This document shows positions 25,072 to 33,088 of a DNA stretch of 64,000 nt, one piece after another. The notes beneath the pieces were generated by a model. It saw only the letters and a list, made by a program, of their open reading frames with translations. It did no database searches and was not told the origin of the DNA. The stretch lies in NCBI GenBank assembly GCA_963847145.1, contig CAWJYN010000003.1, positions 186,001-250,000 of the forward strand, in the 5' to 3' direction. Numbering within the stretch: the stretch's first letter is position 1; each line of letters begins with the position of its first letter. A program made the translations under genes and the position numbers. This DNA is from JABFRJ01 sp963847145 (GTDB lineage Bacteria; Pseudomonadota; Alphaproteobacteria; Rhizobiales; Hyphomicrobiaceae).

Positions 25072-25968
25072 ATGATACGCTACGTTACCGGCCTCGCCGC
25101 TGGCAGCCTTCTGCTGCTCGCCGCTGGCGCCGCATCCGCTGCCGACCTTGGTGGCGGCCCGCGCATCTCCATGAAAGACGGCGGCCACGACACCACGCAC
25201 CACCGCGCCTGCAGCGGCGATCGCTTTGCTGGCTTCTATCTCGGCGCGACGGCCGGCACGACAAACCTCAACAGCAAGTGGGAAGAGACGTTTGCCGACT
25301 TCGAACCCGACTATCAGGACAGCCCACTTAAAACCATCCGTAACCGCGGTTCAGGCGGACTCACCGCCGGCTTCAACCGGGTCCACTGCAACTTCCTGAT
25401 GGGCATCGAGGGCGACTTCAACTTCGCCGAAATCAATGGCAGCACCGATCACTACCCGAAGCAGGCTGTGTTCGCCGGCCCGGGCTACGTCCGGCTGTCC
25501 GACGGCCTGCGCAACTACGCCACTCTGCGCGGCCGCCTCGGATTTGTCGCACACAGCACATTGTTCTACGCCACCGGCGGTCTCGCCTGGGCCAACCTGA
25601 AGCACACGTTCAACGATCAAGGCCATTTTGGTCAGCAGATCAACCCGCTGGAATTCGGTGGCTGGAAGCTGGGCTGGACGGTTGGTGGTGGCTTCGAGCA
25701 CGCGCTCACCGAAATGATCTCGATCAAGGGCGAAGCGCTGTACATGGACTTCGGCAAGCGCAATTACAACTTCGTCGATGACCCCACGTTGCCTGTGCCG
25801 GATCCCTACTTCTTCCAGACCAAGTCGAGCGTCGCGACAGCCCGCATCGGCCTGAACTTCAAGCTTGGCGGCCCGCCACGCATGGCATCGCGTTGCGCTG
25901 ACGGCGGCGACAATTGCTGCCCAGATGGTAGCAGTCCGGCCCGCGGCGGCCACTGCCCGCTGAAGTGA
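25072..25968 (+). CDS. Outer-membrane beta-barrel protein, Omp25/Omp31-like
   Basis: The protein has 298 residues. The signal peptide ends GAASAADL. The mature part has the alphaproteobacterial surface-porin pattern: FAGFYLGATAGTTN, then a strand with HCNFLMGIEGDFNFAE, then YATLRGRLGFVAHSTLFYATGG. The C-terminus is odd: after FKLGG a 30-residue Cys-rich segment (CADGGDNCCPDGSSP) follows instead of ending in an aromatic strand. ATG at 25072 follows GAGGAA. It is flanked downstream by a strong terminator. Confidence 0.82.
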   Translation: MIRYVTGLAAGSLLLLAAGAASAADLGGGPRISMKDGGHDTTHHRACSGDRFAGFYLGATAGTTNLNSKWEETFADFEPDYQDSPLKTIRNRGSGGLTAGFNRVHCNFLMGIEGDFNFAEINGSTDHYPKQAVFAGPGYVRLSDGLRNYATLRGRLGFVAHSTLFYATGGLAWANLKHTFNDQGHFGQQINPLEFGGWKLGWTVGGGFEHALTEMISIKGEALYMDFGKRNYNFVDDPTLPVPDPYFFQTKSSVATARIGLNFKLGGPPRMASRCADGGDNCCPDGSSPARGGHCPLK

Positions 25969-25990
25969 GCATTGCAGACCCTGACATGCG

Positions 25991-26027
25991 GCGGCGGGTA
26001 TCTCAGATACCCGCCGCTTTTCCTTTT
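25991..26027 (+). terminator. Rho-independent terminator after the Omp25-like gene
   Basis: A perfect 12-bp GC-rich stem (GCGGCGGGTATC / GATACCCGCCGC) with a 3-nt loop is followed by TTTTCCTTTT. It is one of the clearest terminators in the window. Confidence 0.9.
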
Positions 26028-26062
26028 CGCGGCGCGTAAACTTGACGCACGGGCTGCACAGG

Positions 26063-26077
26063 CTAACGGTTCGTTAA
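26063..26077. promoter_or_regulatory. CtrA-like site upstream of the sterol-desaturase gene
   Basis: CTAA-CGGTTCG-TTAA matches the TTAA-N7-TTAA consensus in seven of eight bases and ends 48 bp before the ATG at 26126. Confidence 0.35.
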
Positions 26078-26125
26078 AGCAACCCTGGCTCAATCATCGC
26101 ACAACGATTTGGCGGGCGCACGACC

Positions 26126-27004
26126 ATGCAGCAGACCCTTTGGACGGCTCTGGAGTACTTCGGCGGTCTTCTCAAGGCGCAGCTGCCGTGGGGCCTTGGC
26201 CTCGCCGCCTTGTTTACGGTGCTGACGCTGTTCAAGTCGCAGGCCTGCAATCCCGGCCGCCCTTGGTGGAAGAGCCGCGATCTGCTGACCGACATCCAGT
26301 ATTTCTTCATTGTGCCGATCATCACGCCCTATGTGAAGCTGATCACCTTGCTGCTGGCCGTCCTCGCCATGCGCGGCGTGATGACCGAGATGGAGATCAA
26401 AGACTACCTGGAAAACGGACGCGGTCCGATCGGGCAGTTGCCGCTGTGGGCGCAGGCCATCTTCTACATCATCGTTTTTGATTTCCTGCTCTACTGGACG
26501 CACCGGAAGTTTCATTTGGCCTTGCTGTGGCCGTTCCACGCGGTGCACCACTCGTCGCTTGATGTGGACTGGACGACGGCGTACCGCGCGCATCCGGTCA
26601 ACCAGATGCTCGGCAGCGGCTTGGTGCTGACCATCATGATCGTACTCGGAGTGTCACCGACCGTCATGATCTGGCTGGTGCCGTTCGACATCGTCAGTGC
26701 CGCGTTTGTCCATGCCAATCTCAACTGGACGCTTGGCCCGTTCAAATACGTCATTGCTTCGCCGGTGTTTCACCGCTGGCATCACACCGCTCCCGACCAG
26801 GGTGGCGAATGCAATTTCTCATCGACATTCTCGATTTGGGACACCATGTTCGGCACGTTCTACATGCCGGAAGGCAAGCTGCCACAAGAATACGGAGTTG
26901 ATGATCCGCTGTTTCCAACCACTTGGGTTGGGCAAATGGTGGTACCGTTCAAACAATTCATGGCCCGCCTTCAAGCGCCGCCGAAGCCCGGTCCCGTCGT
27001 CTGA
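26126..27004 (+). CDS. Sterol-desaturase/fatty-acid-hydroxylase family membrane protein
   Basis: This 292-residue protein is an integral di-iron hydroxylase-family enzyme. The three histidine clusters are visible as WTHRKFH, HAVHHSS and HRWHHT, on cytoplasmic loops between hydrophobic segments. The family inserts hydroxyl groups or double bonds in lipids such as sterols, hopanoids, carotenoids or fatty acids. It is followed 50 bp later by a cyclopropane fatty acid synthase on the same strand, which fits a membrane-lipid modification role. The substrate cannot be read from the sequence. Confidence 0.87.
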   Translation: MQQTLWTALEYFGGLLKAQLPWGLGLAALFTVLTLFKSQACNPGRPWWKSRDLLTDIQYFFIVPIITPYVKLITLLLAVLAMRGVMTEMEIKDYLENGRGPIGQLPLWAQAIFYIIVFDFLLYWTHRKFHLALLWPFHAVHHSSLDVDWTTAYRAHPVNQMLGSGLVLTIMIVLGVSPTVMIWLVPFDIVSAAFVHANLNWTLGPFKYVIASPVFHRWHHTAPDQGGECNFSSTFSIWDTMFGTFYMPEGKLPQEYGVDDPLFPTTWVGQMVVPFKQFMARLQAPPKPGPVV

Positions 27005-27053
27005 CGGCCTGGCATCGCGGCGCTGAGGCGGCGCGATTTTCGCTGGGTGATGG

Positions 27054-28361
27054 ATGCTTGATTTTGAGAACCGGCGCCTTGCTGCCGCCCGAGACATGGT
27101 GCGGCATCTGGCCGGCCATCTGCAAGCAGACCTGTCGGTCGAATTGTGGAACGGCGAGATTATTCCGCTCGGTTCTCAGGCCCGCGGCGATATCCGGCTG
27201 GTGATCCGCTCACCGCGCACCATCCGGCGGTTGCTGCTGTCGCCCAAACTTATGACGCTCTTTGAACTTTATGGCACCGGCGATCTCGATATCGCCGGTG
27301 GCAGCCCACTGGAAGCGACCGACCGATGGGACCATCTGAAGGCACTTCAGTTGACCAAGACAATCGACCGGCGGTTGATGCTGACGCTCGCGTGGCCGTT
27401 TCTGGCAGGCGGTGGCGGGACTGCGCGGACGGACGCGGGCTATGAGAACGCCGTGGCAGCCAAGCCCGAAGCCGGCCGCAATGACAAGGACCTCATTCAA
27501 TTCCACTACGACGTCTCAAACGCGTTCTATGAACTCTTTCTCGATCCGGAGATGGTCTACTCCTGCGGTTACTTCGAAACACCCGAAACGCCGCTCGCAA
27601 CCGCCCAAGTCGTCAAGCTCGATCGCATCTGCCGCAAGCTGCGGCTGGCGCCTGGCGAACGTCTGCTGGATATCGGCTGCGGCTGGGGCGGCCTGCTGTG
27701 CCATGCCGCGGCCAACTATGGCGTTGCCGCGCATGGCGTGACGCTGTCGGAGGCGCAGTTCGATTTCGCCACCGCCAAGATCGCCCGCCTCGGCCTTGGG
27801 GATCGCGTGACGGTGGAATTGAAGGACTACCGGTCGCTCACGCCACCCAAAGGCGGTTACGACAAGATCGCGCAGATCGAAATGTTCGAGCACGTCGGCA
27901 TCGACAATCATGACGCGCACTTCCAGGCTATGCGGCGGCTGCTGAGACCCCGCGGGCTCTATCTGCATCAAGCAACGACGCGGATGGCCAGCAAGGACCT
28001 CGCACGGTTCCGCAAGCCATCGCCCTACACGTCCGTCATCACGCGCTTTGTCTTTCCAGGCGGCGAACTCGACTACATCGGCCTCAGCACGACCAACCTC
28101 GAGCGGCACGGTTTCGAAGTGCACGACATCGAGGCCATGCGCGAACACTTCGCTTTGACTTTACGTCATTGGGCAAAGCGCCTCGAGGCCAACCGGGATG
28201 CCGGCGACGCCATGATCGGCGCCCAGCGCACCCGCATCTGGCGGCTCTATTTCGCGTTGTTCGCCAAGGCTTTCGAACGCAACACCGTCAGCGTGTTCCA
28301 GACGCTGGCCTCGCGCCGGCAGACCGGACCATCGGGTCTTGGTCTCACGCGCGTGGTGTGA
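27054..28361 (+). CDS. cfa: Cyclopropane-fatty-acyl-phospholipid synthase family protein
   Basis: This SAM-dependent enzyme has 435 residues. The N-terminal ~130 are the CFA-specific lipid-binding part and the rest is a methyltransferase. The SAM motif LLDIGCGWGGLLCHAA, the Y(D)VSNAFYELFLD active-site region, EMVYSCGYF and IEMFEHVG are all present. It would convert unsaturated acyl chains of phospholipids into cyclopropane or a related methylated form. It follows the sterol-desaturase-family gene on the same strand. Confidence 0.9.
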   Translation: MLDFENRRLAAARDMVRHLAGHLQADLSVELWNGEIIPLGSQARGDIRLVIRSPRTIRRLLLSPKLMTLFELYGTGDLDIAGGSPLEATDRWDHLKALQLTKTIDRRLMLTLAWPFLAGGGGTARTDAGYENAVAAKPEAGRNDKDLIQFHYDVSNAFYELFLDPEMVYSCGYFETPETPLATAQVVKLDRICRKLRLAPGERLLDIGCGWGGLLCHAAANYGVAAHGVTLSEAQFDFATAKIARLGLGDRVTVELKDYRSLTPPKGGYDKIAQIEMFEHVGIDNHDAHFQAMRRLLRPRGLYLHQATTRMASKDLARFRKPSPYTSVITRFVFPGGELDYIGLSTTNLERHGFEVHDIEAMREHFALTLRHWAKRLEANRDAGDAMIGAQRTRIWRLYFALFAKAFERNTVSVFQTLASRRQTGPSGLGLTRVV

Positions 28362-28386
28362 CCTCGGCAATCGGCCACGGAAATCA

Positions 28387-28692
28387 GGTGGTGTCTCAGT
28401 TTCAATTTGGACTGATCATCAAGCGCTCCTTTTTTCCCTCCCGTTCGAGGGGGGAGGTCGGCGTCGGCACGATTTTTCTTCTTTGGAGAAATCGTCTGCC
28501 GCGCCGGGTGGGGGTGGGCGCTTTGGTGCCGCGCTTGAACCTCGTCACCCCCACCCCAAACGCCAGCAACTTAGGCCTGCCCCGCGCTTGTGGCTGGCTA
28601 AGTTATGGCAGGCCTAAGTCGGTGGCGTTTGGCCCTCCCCCCTCAAGGGGGAGGAAAAAAGTGAGAGCCAAACTTCAAACCGAGACACTACC
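28387..28692. repeat. ~306-bp palindromic intergenic element (MITE/RIME-like)
   Basis: The ends are inverted: GGTGGTGTCTCAGTTT at 28387-28402 matches, with two mismatches, the complement of 28677-28692. Inside these, TTTTTTCC...CCTCC hairpins with A and T runs face each other (about 28430-28460 and 28632-28660). A perfect inner inverted repeat CTTAGGCCTGCC lies at 28570-28581 and 28607-28618. No transposase or real coding frame lies inside, so it is a non-autonomous or structural repeat between cfa and the next gene. Confidence 0.75.
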
Positions 28693-28792
28693 GGACATCG
28701 GCCCCAGAAATCATCCCGGAAATCGGCATTGACAGCGACCGGCGACGCACCGCAAGCGTTGGTAAAGCGTGCCTGCGTCGTCCCGGAAGCGG

Positions 28793-29989
28793 ATGCCAAT
28801 GCGACACCCGATGGCGCGCACCCTGCTGCTGCTTGCCGTTGCAGGCAGTGGTTTCAGCGCACAGCACGCGTCCGCCCAGAGCTGCACCCAGCCGCCGGAC
28901 CCGTCCGCGCCGCATGTGAGGACGCTCGCTGGGACCTGCGGCTCCGCTGTGTTCCCGGTCACGCCGCGCGACAGGCAAGGCGGACACCTCTCACTGCAGG
29001 TCGCACGCGGGCAGCTCTATGTACGCGTGCTGCGGCTGACGTATTCGAACGGCGGCGCGAACGTTCAATCCGACATGCGGCTGCACCGGCTGTTCACCGT
29101 CGGTGAGGCGACGCCCGTCTTCGCGACCAGCCGCGAGGGGCTGCCGCTCGTCTCCGTAAGCGCCGATGTGGCGCCGCCAGGCGCGGGTACCGACCCGGTC
29201 CACCTCGCTCTCGGGCCGATGGGCGCGAACGGCATCGCGACCGGCAGCGTGGTGGCGGCACCGGCCACACTCGACGCGCTCACCGGCCGCGGCTGGGTGT
29301 TGGCGGCAAGCGCTAACGCAAATCTGGCCGGCCGCCGCGACACCCTGGAGATCGGACGCCAGAAAGGCCGCTTCGAGGCGCTGGTGCTATCCGGGCGCGG
29401 GCAGGATCTGCCGATCCAGTCGGTGCAGATCATGCCATTCAGCGGGCAGGCGTTCACGGTCGATCTCAGTGCGACGCTGGCGGCCGGCACGTTGAGTGCG
29501 CCCATTCCGATTGATCCGCCGGATTTCCTGCAGACGGTGACGATCACCTATGGCACGCCGACGCAGCAGACGGCCCAGCGCCTCGCCGTTGTCGAACTGC
29601 GGGGGCGGCATGCGGAGTCGTGGGCCGGCGCGATTGGCGAGAACCGGCAGTATGCCGGCGGCTGGCTGCTGCTCGGCACCGCCGACGTTGTCGTGACCCC
29701 GCACAGGCCACGTCCTGCATTGCGCATCGGCGGCGCTGAAGGCCCCTTCCGGAAGCTGCGCTTTATAGCGCGGCGGGGCGCCATCGAGTTGGCTGGTGTT
29801 ACGGTGGAGGCGGGCAATGGGCGCAGCGAGACCATCACAATCAATACGATGCTATCGCCAGGACAGCCGAGCGCGCCGCATGGCTTCACCAATGGCGCTG
29901 CGCTGCCAATCGCGGCGATCAGCCTGACGCCGCGCCTGCACACCCAAAGCCGTATCGATGCGACGGTGGAGGTCTGGGCGCAGTATTGA
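28793..29989 (+). CDS. Secreted protein of unknown function with repeated beta-sandwich-like units
   Basis: This ~398-residue protein has a signal peptide (ARTLLLLAVAGSGFSAQ...ASAQ). Two related units are visible after an N-terminal variant: GRGWVLAASANANL...RDTLEIGRQKGRF and GGWLLLGTADVVV...RPALRIGGAEGPF. They resemble a widespread repeat of the form WVLLG..V....D.D.I.VG...G.F, whose function is unknown. The start among ATGs at 28769, 28793, 28799 and 28811 is uncertain; GGAAG favours 28793 or 28799. Confidence 0.65.
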   Translation: MPMRHPMARTLLLLAVAGSGFSAQHASAQSCTQPPDPSAPHVRTLAGTCGSAVFPVTPRDRQGGHLSLQVARGQLYVRVLRLTYSNGGANVQSDMRLHRLFTVGEATPVFATSREGLPLVSVSADVAPPGAGTDPVHLALGPMGANGIATGSVVAAPATLDALTGRGWVLAASANANLAGRRDTLEIGRQKGRFEALVLSGRGQDLPIQSVQIMPFSGQAFTVDLSATLAAGTLSAPIPIDPPDFLQTVTITYGTPTQQTAQRLAVVELRGRHAESWAGAIGENRQYAGGWLLLGTADVVVTPHRPRPALRIGGAEGPFRKLRFIARRGAIELAGVTVEAGNGRSETITINTMLSPGQPSAPHGFTNGAALPIAAISLTPRLHTQSRIDATVEVWAQY

Positions 29990-30006
29990 GTAGCGGGCGG
30001 TAGTTG

Positions 30007-30031
30007 GTAGGCAGTAGGCAGTAGGCAGTAG
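30007..30031. repeat. 7-bp tandem repeat GTAGGCA
   Basis: Three perfect copies plus four bases lie just after the stop of the secreted protein and before the convergent sulfurtransferase. It is a simple repeat. Confidence 0.8.
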
Positions 30032-30103
30032 TTAGTGCAAAAATTAATTGGTCCGGTGATGAGCGACTGCTTTTGCACCACTGATCCCTGACGCTTTTTC
30101 CGC

Positions 30104-30958
30104 TTACCCTGTCTCAATCGGCAGGTCCTGGCGCCCACCCCATTCGGTCCAGGAGCCGTCGTAGACGGCGGTGTCTGGGTGCCCAAGCTGGGCCAATGCG
30201 AACGCGAGAACGCCGGCGGTGACGCCGGAGCCGCAACTGGCGACGACAGGGCGTGCTTCGTCCACGCCAGCCGACTTGAAGACGGCGCGCAATTCGGCGG
30301 CCGGCTTGAGCGTGCCATCGGCATTTAGAAGCGATTGGAACGGGACATTTTTTGACGCGGGAATACGCCCCGAGCGCAGGCCGGCCCGGGGCTCAGGCAC
30401 GGCGCCTGCGAAGCGCGGAGCGGCGCGTGCGTCGACGATCTGCGTTGTCGCATCGCCAACGAGGCTCTGCACATCCTGCCAGTCGCGCACGAGGTCGGTG
30501 CGGAAGCGGGGCGTGAAATGGCGCGGTGTTCTGAGCGGCGGCGGCAGATCGTCAAGGTCACGGCCTTCGGCGCGCCATTTCTTGAGGCCACCATTCAGTA
30601 CCGCCACGTCATCATGGCCCATAGTGCGGAACATCCACCACACACGTGCCGCTGAGTAGAGCCCCTCGCTGTCGTAGACGACGATGCGGCTGCCATCGCC
30701 GATGCCCATCTTCTTCATCTGGCTGGCGAACTGCACGGTCGAGGGCAGCGTGTGCGGCAGCGGATTGGACTTGTCCGCAATCTCGTCGATGTCAAAAAAC
30801 AGCGCGCCTGGAATGTGACCGGTCTGGTACTCGGCGCGCGCGTTGCGGCCCGACGCCGGCAGGTGCATGGAGCCGTCGAGGATCACCACGTCGGGTGCTG
30901 TAAGATGGCTCGCAAGCCAGCCAGTCTCAACCAGCCAATGGGACGGCGCCGTAGGCAT
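30104..30958 (-). CDS. sseA: 3-mercaptopyruvate / thiosulfate sulfurtransferase
   Basis: This two-domain rhodanese has 284 residues. The inactive N-terminal domain includes YQTGHIPGALFFDIDEIADK. The C-terminal domain carries the catalytic loop CGSGVTAGVLAFAL, a CG-S-G-V/T form typical of mercaptopyruvate sulfurtransferases. It transfers sulfur from 3-mercaptopyruvate to thiol acceptors. The start at 30958 has GGAG at a good distance; a GTG at 30967 in the same frame is less likely. A small secreted protein lies 27 bp upstream on the same strand. Confidence 0.92.
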   Translation of the reverse strand: MPTAPSHWLVETGWLASHLTAPDVVILDGSMHLPASGRNARAEYQTGHIPGALFFDIDEIADKSNPLPHTLPSTVQFASQMKKMGIGDGSRIVVYDSEGLYSAARVWWMFRTMGHDDVAVLNGGLKKWRAEGRDLDDLPPPLRTPRHFTPRFRTDLVRDWQDVQSLVGDATTQIVDARAAPRFAGAVPEPRAGLRSGRIPASKNVPFQSLLNADGTLKPAAELRAVFKSAGVDEARPVVASCGSGVTAGVLAFALAQLGHPDTAVYDGSWTEWGGRQDLPIETG

Positions 30959-30985
30959 GCAGAACACTCCAGACGGTTGCGATGG

Positions 30986-31207
30986 TTATTTGGTGGCTTT
31001 AAACACACGTCCGAGAGGGGTGATGAACGTGCCGGTTACCAGGCAGCGCTGATAGGGCTTGGTGCAGTCTGTCTTGTCGTCGCGCATGGTCCAGCAGAGT
31101 GACCGCAGTTCGCTGCAGGATTTAGCCGCGGCAGGGACCACCGATAGCGCGAGCGTTCCGCCTATCGCTGTCAAGGCCAGCAGGCCCATAACTATCCGGT
31201 TGTGCAT
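30986..31207 (-). CDS. Small secreted cysteine-containing protein
   Basis: The protein has 73 residues. A signal peptide (MHNRIVMGLLALTAIGGTLAL to AAA) precedes a ~44-residue mature part with four cysteines: SCSELRSLCW and DCTKPYQRCL. The even Cys number suggests two disulfides. It lies just before sseA on the same strand and may be co-transcribed. Similar short proteins are common in Bradyrhizobium-type genomes. No function is known. Confidence 0.65.
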   Translation of the reverse strand: MHNRIVMGLLALTAIGGTLALSVVPAAAKSCSELRSLCWTMRDDKTDCTKPYQRCLVTGTFITPLGRVFKATK

Positions 31208-31361
31208 CGCCAGCTCCAGGTCGGGGGCAGGATTGCTTCGACACCTGGGATTTAGACGGTTCCAACAGGGTGCGCCAGCCCGCCGGCCCTGCAGACCGTT
31301 GCAGCCGGGCGGCTGAGCCGGTACATCCGGGATCGAAGTGTTTTGGACCCTGGATGTGCCA

Positions 31362-32432
31362 ATGACCGCTGCCGACTGCCTGATCCGCCGTGAGGGCCGC
31401 GCCGGCCGCATCACGCTCAACCGGCCGGAAGCGCTCAATGCGCTGACCCACGGCATGGTCGGCGACATTGCGGCGGCGCTCCAGAGCTGGCGCCATGATG
31501 CTTCGATCGCGGTGGTCATTTTGGATGGTGCGGGGGAGCGGGCGCTGTGCGCGGGTGGCGATGTGCTGTCGCTGTACAACGCCAGTCCGCGCGGGACGGC
31601 TCCCAACGCAGACTTCGCCGCGAACTTCTGGCGTGACGAATACCATCTCAATGCCGCCATCAAGCGCTATCCGAAGCCCTATGTGGCGATCATGGACGGG
31701 ATTGTGATGGGCGGCGGCGTCGGCTTGTCCGCGCATGGCGCGCACCGTGTCGTCACCGAAAAGACCATGGTGGCCATGCCAGAAACGGCGATCGGCCTTG
31801 TTCCCGACGTGGGTGGCACGTGGCTGCTCGGCCATGCGCAAGGACGCTTTGGCGAATACCTTGGCCTCACGGGTGCGCGCATGGACGGCGCCGATGCGAT
31901 CCAGGCGGGGTTCGCTGATATCTTCATGGTGCGAGCCGATGTGGCGGCCTTCGTCGCCCGGCTGAGCGACGCCAATGGCCCGCCCGTCGACGAGATCATC
32001 GAGGCGGCGTCGGACGCCCCGGTGCCGGCGTCGAAGCTGGCTGCCAACCGCGAACTGATCCAAGCGATCTTCGCTGCCGACACTGTGGAGGCTATGCGCA
32101 CCGCAGCGTTAGGCACCGCCGATCCGCTGGCACAGCGCGTTGTGGCCGATCTCGCCAGTAAATCGCCGAAGTCGCTCAAGCTGACCTTGGCGGCGATCCG
32201 CGCGGCGCGGCGGATGGCGGCGCTGGAGGACGCGCTGCTGATGGAGTACCGGCTCGTCACCCGGCTTTATCAGGACGGCGAATTCATCGAGGGCGTGCGT
32301 GCGCTGCTGGTCGACAAAGATAAGTCGCCCAAGTGGCAGCCACCGGCGCTGGCAAGCGTCACCGCTGAAATGATTGCAGCGCACCTCGCGCCGCTGCCCG
32401 GCGGCCGCGATCTCGATCTTAAGGCTCCATGA
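31362..32432 (+). CDS. 3-hydroxyisobutyryl-CoA hydrolase (enoyl-CoA hydratase/isomerase family)
   Basis: The protein has 356 residues, longer than ordinary enoyl-CoA hydratases and typical of HIBYL-CoA hydrolase. Visible are ITLNRPEALNAL, the oxyanion segments AGGDVLSLY and GIVMGGGVGLSAHG, and MPETAIGLVPDVGGTWLL with the hydrolase-specific Glu and Asp. It hydrolyses 3-hydroxyisobutyryl-CoA in valine breakdown. ATG at 31362 is preferred to a GTG at 31338. The next gene overlaps its stop by 4 bp. Confidence 0.88.
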   Translation: MTAADCLIRREGRAGRITLNRPEALNALTHGMVGDIAAALQSWRHDASIAVVILDGAGERALCAGGDVLSLYNASPRGTAPNADFAANFWRDEYHLNAAIKRYPKPYVAIMDGIVMGGGVGLSAHGAHRVVTEKTMVAMPETAIGLVPDVGGTWLLGHAQGRFGEYLGLTGARMDGADAIQAGFADIFMVRADVAAFVARLSDANGPPVDEIIEAASDAPVPASKLAANRELIQAIFAADTVEAMRTAALGTADPLAQRVVADLASKSPKSLKLTLAAIRAARRMAALEDALLMEYRLVTRLYQDGEFIEGVRALLVDKDKSPKWQPPALASVTAEMIAAHLAPLPGGRDLDLKAP

Positions 32433-33052
32433 CACGGCGCACGCCCAGCCCTGACACGAAAGCGCCGCCGCGGGCGTGGCAGCGCATGCTGTCGGGCCGC
32501 CGGCTCGATCTGCTCGATCCCTCACCGCTCGACATAGAAATAGAAGACATCGCGCATGGCCTCGCCCGCGTGGCACGCTGGAACGGGCAGACCAAAGGCG
32601 CGCACGCGCTGTCCGTCGCCCAGCATGCGCTGATCGTGGAAGAGATCACGGGCACGCTGAACAGCGGCTGGCGGCGGGCCTGGCGGCGCGCGGCACTGCT
32701 GCACGATGCGCCTGAATACGTGATCGGCGATCTGATCAGCCCGTTCAAGGCCGCCGTGGGGCTCGACTACAAGGCGTTCGAACTGCGGCTGTTGAGTGCG
32801 ATCCACCGGCGCTTTGAGGTGCCCGATCCGTTGCCCGCCGAGATCACTGCCGCGATCAAGCACGCCGATACCATCGCCGCCTATTTTGAGGCGACCGTGC
32901 TGGCGGGATTTGCGACCGACGAAGCCGCGCGCTTCTTTGGCACGCCGAAGCTGCCTGACCGGCTGACACAGACGCTGGCGGCGCTGTCGCCGGCGGCCGC
33001 GCAAGATGCACAGGCGCGCTTCCTCGCCCGATTTGCGGCGCTGGCGGAGTGA
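32429..33052 (+). CDS. HD-domain phosphohydrolase (YfbR-like)
   Basis: The protein has 207 residues. The metal-binding HD motif is in AALLHDAPEYVIGD, with a histidine in LSVAQHALIVEE and the last aspartate in IKHADTIAAYF. This arrangement is that of YfbR-type nucleotidases, which hydrolyse deoxynucleoside monophosphates, but substrate is not proven. It overlaps the HIBYL-CoA hydrolase stop by ATGA, so it is translationally coupled. Confidence 0.85.
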   Translation: MTRRTPSPDTKAPPRAWQRMLSGRRLDLLDPSPLDIEIEDIAHGLARVARWNGQTKGAHALSVAQHALIVEEITGTLNSGWRRAWRRAALLHDAPEYVIGDLISPFKAAVGLDYKAFELRLLSAIHRRFEVPDPLPAEITAAIKHADTIAAYFEATVLAGFATDEAARFFGTPKLPDRLTQTLAALSPAAAQDAQARFLARFAALAE

Positions 33053-33088
33053 GTTCGGGGCAGACCCACCGGTCTGGCCCCATGGCGC

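Noticed and set aside
28339..28617. Plus-strand frame inside the palindromic element
   Set aside because: It is read through inverted repeats and has no coding character.
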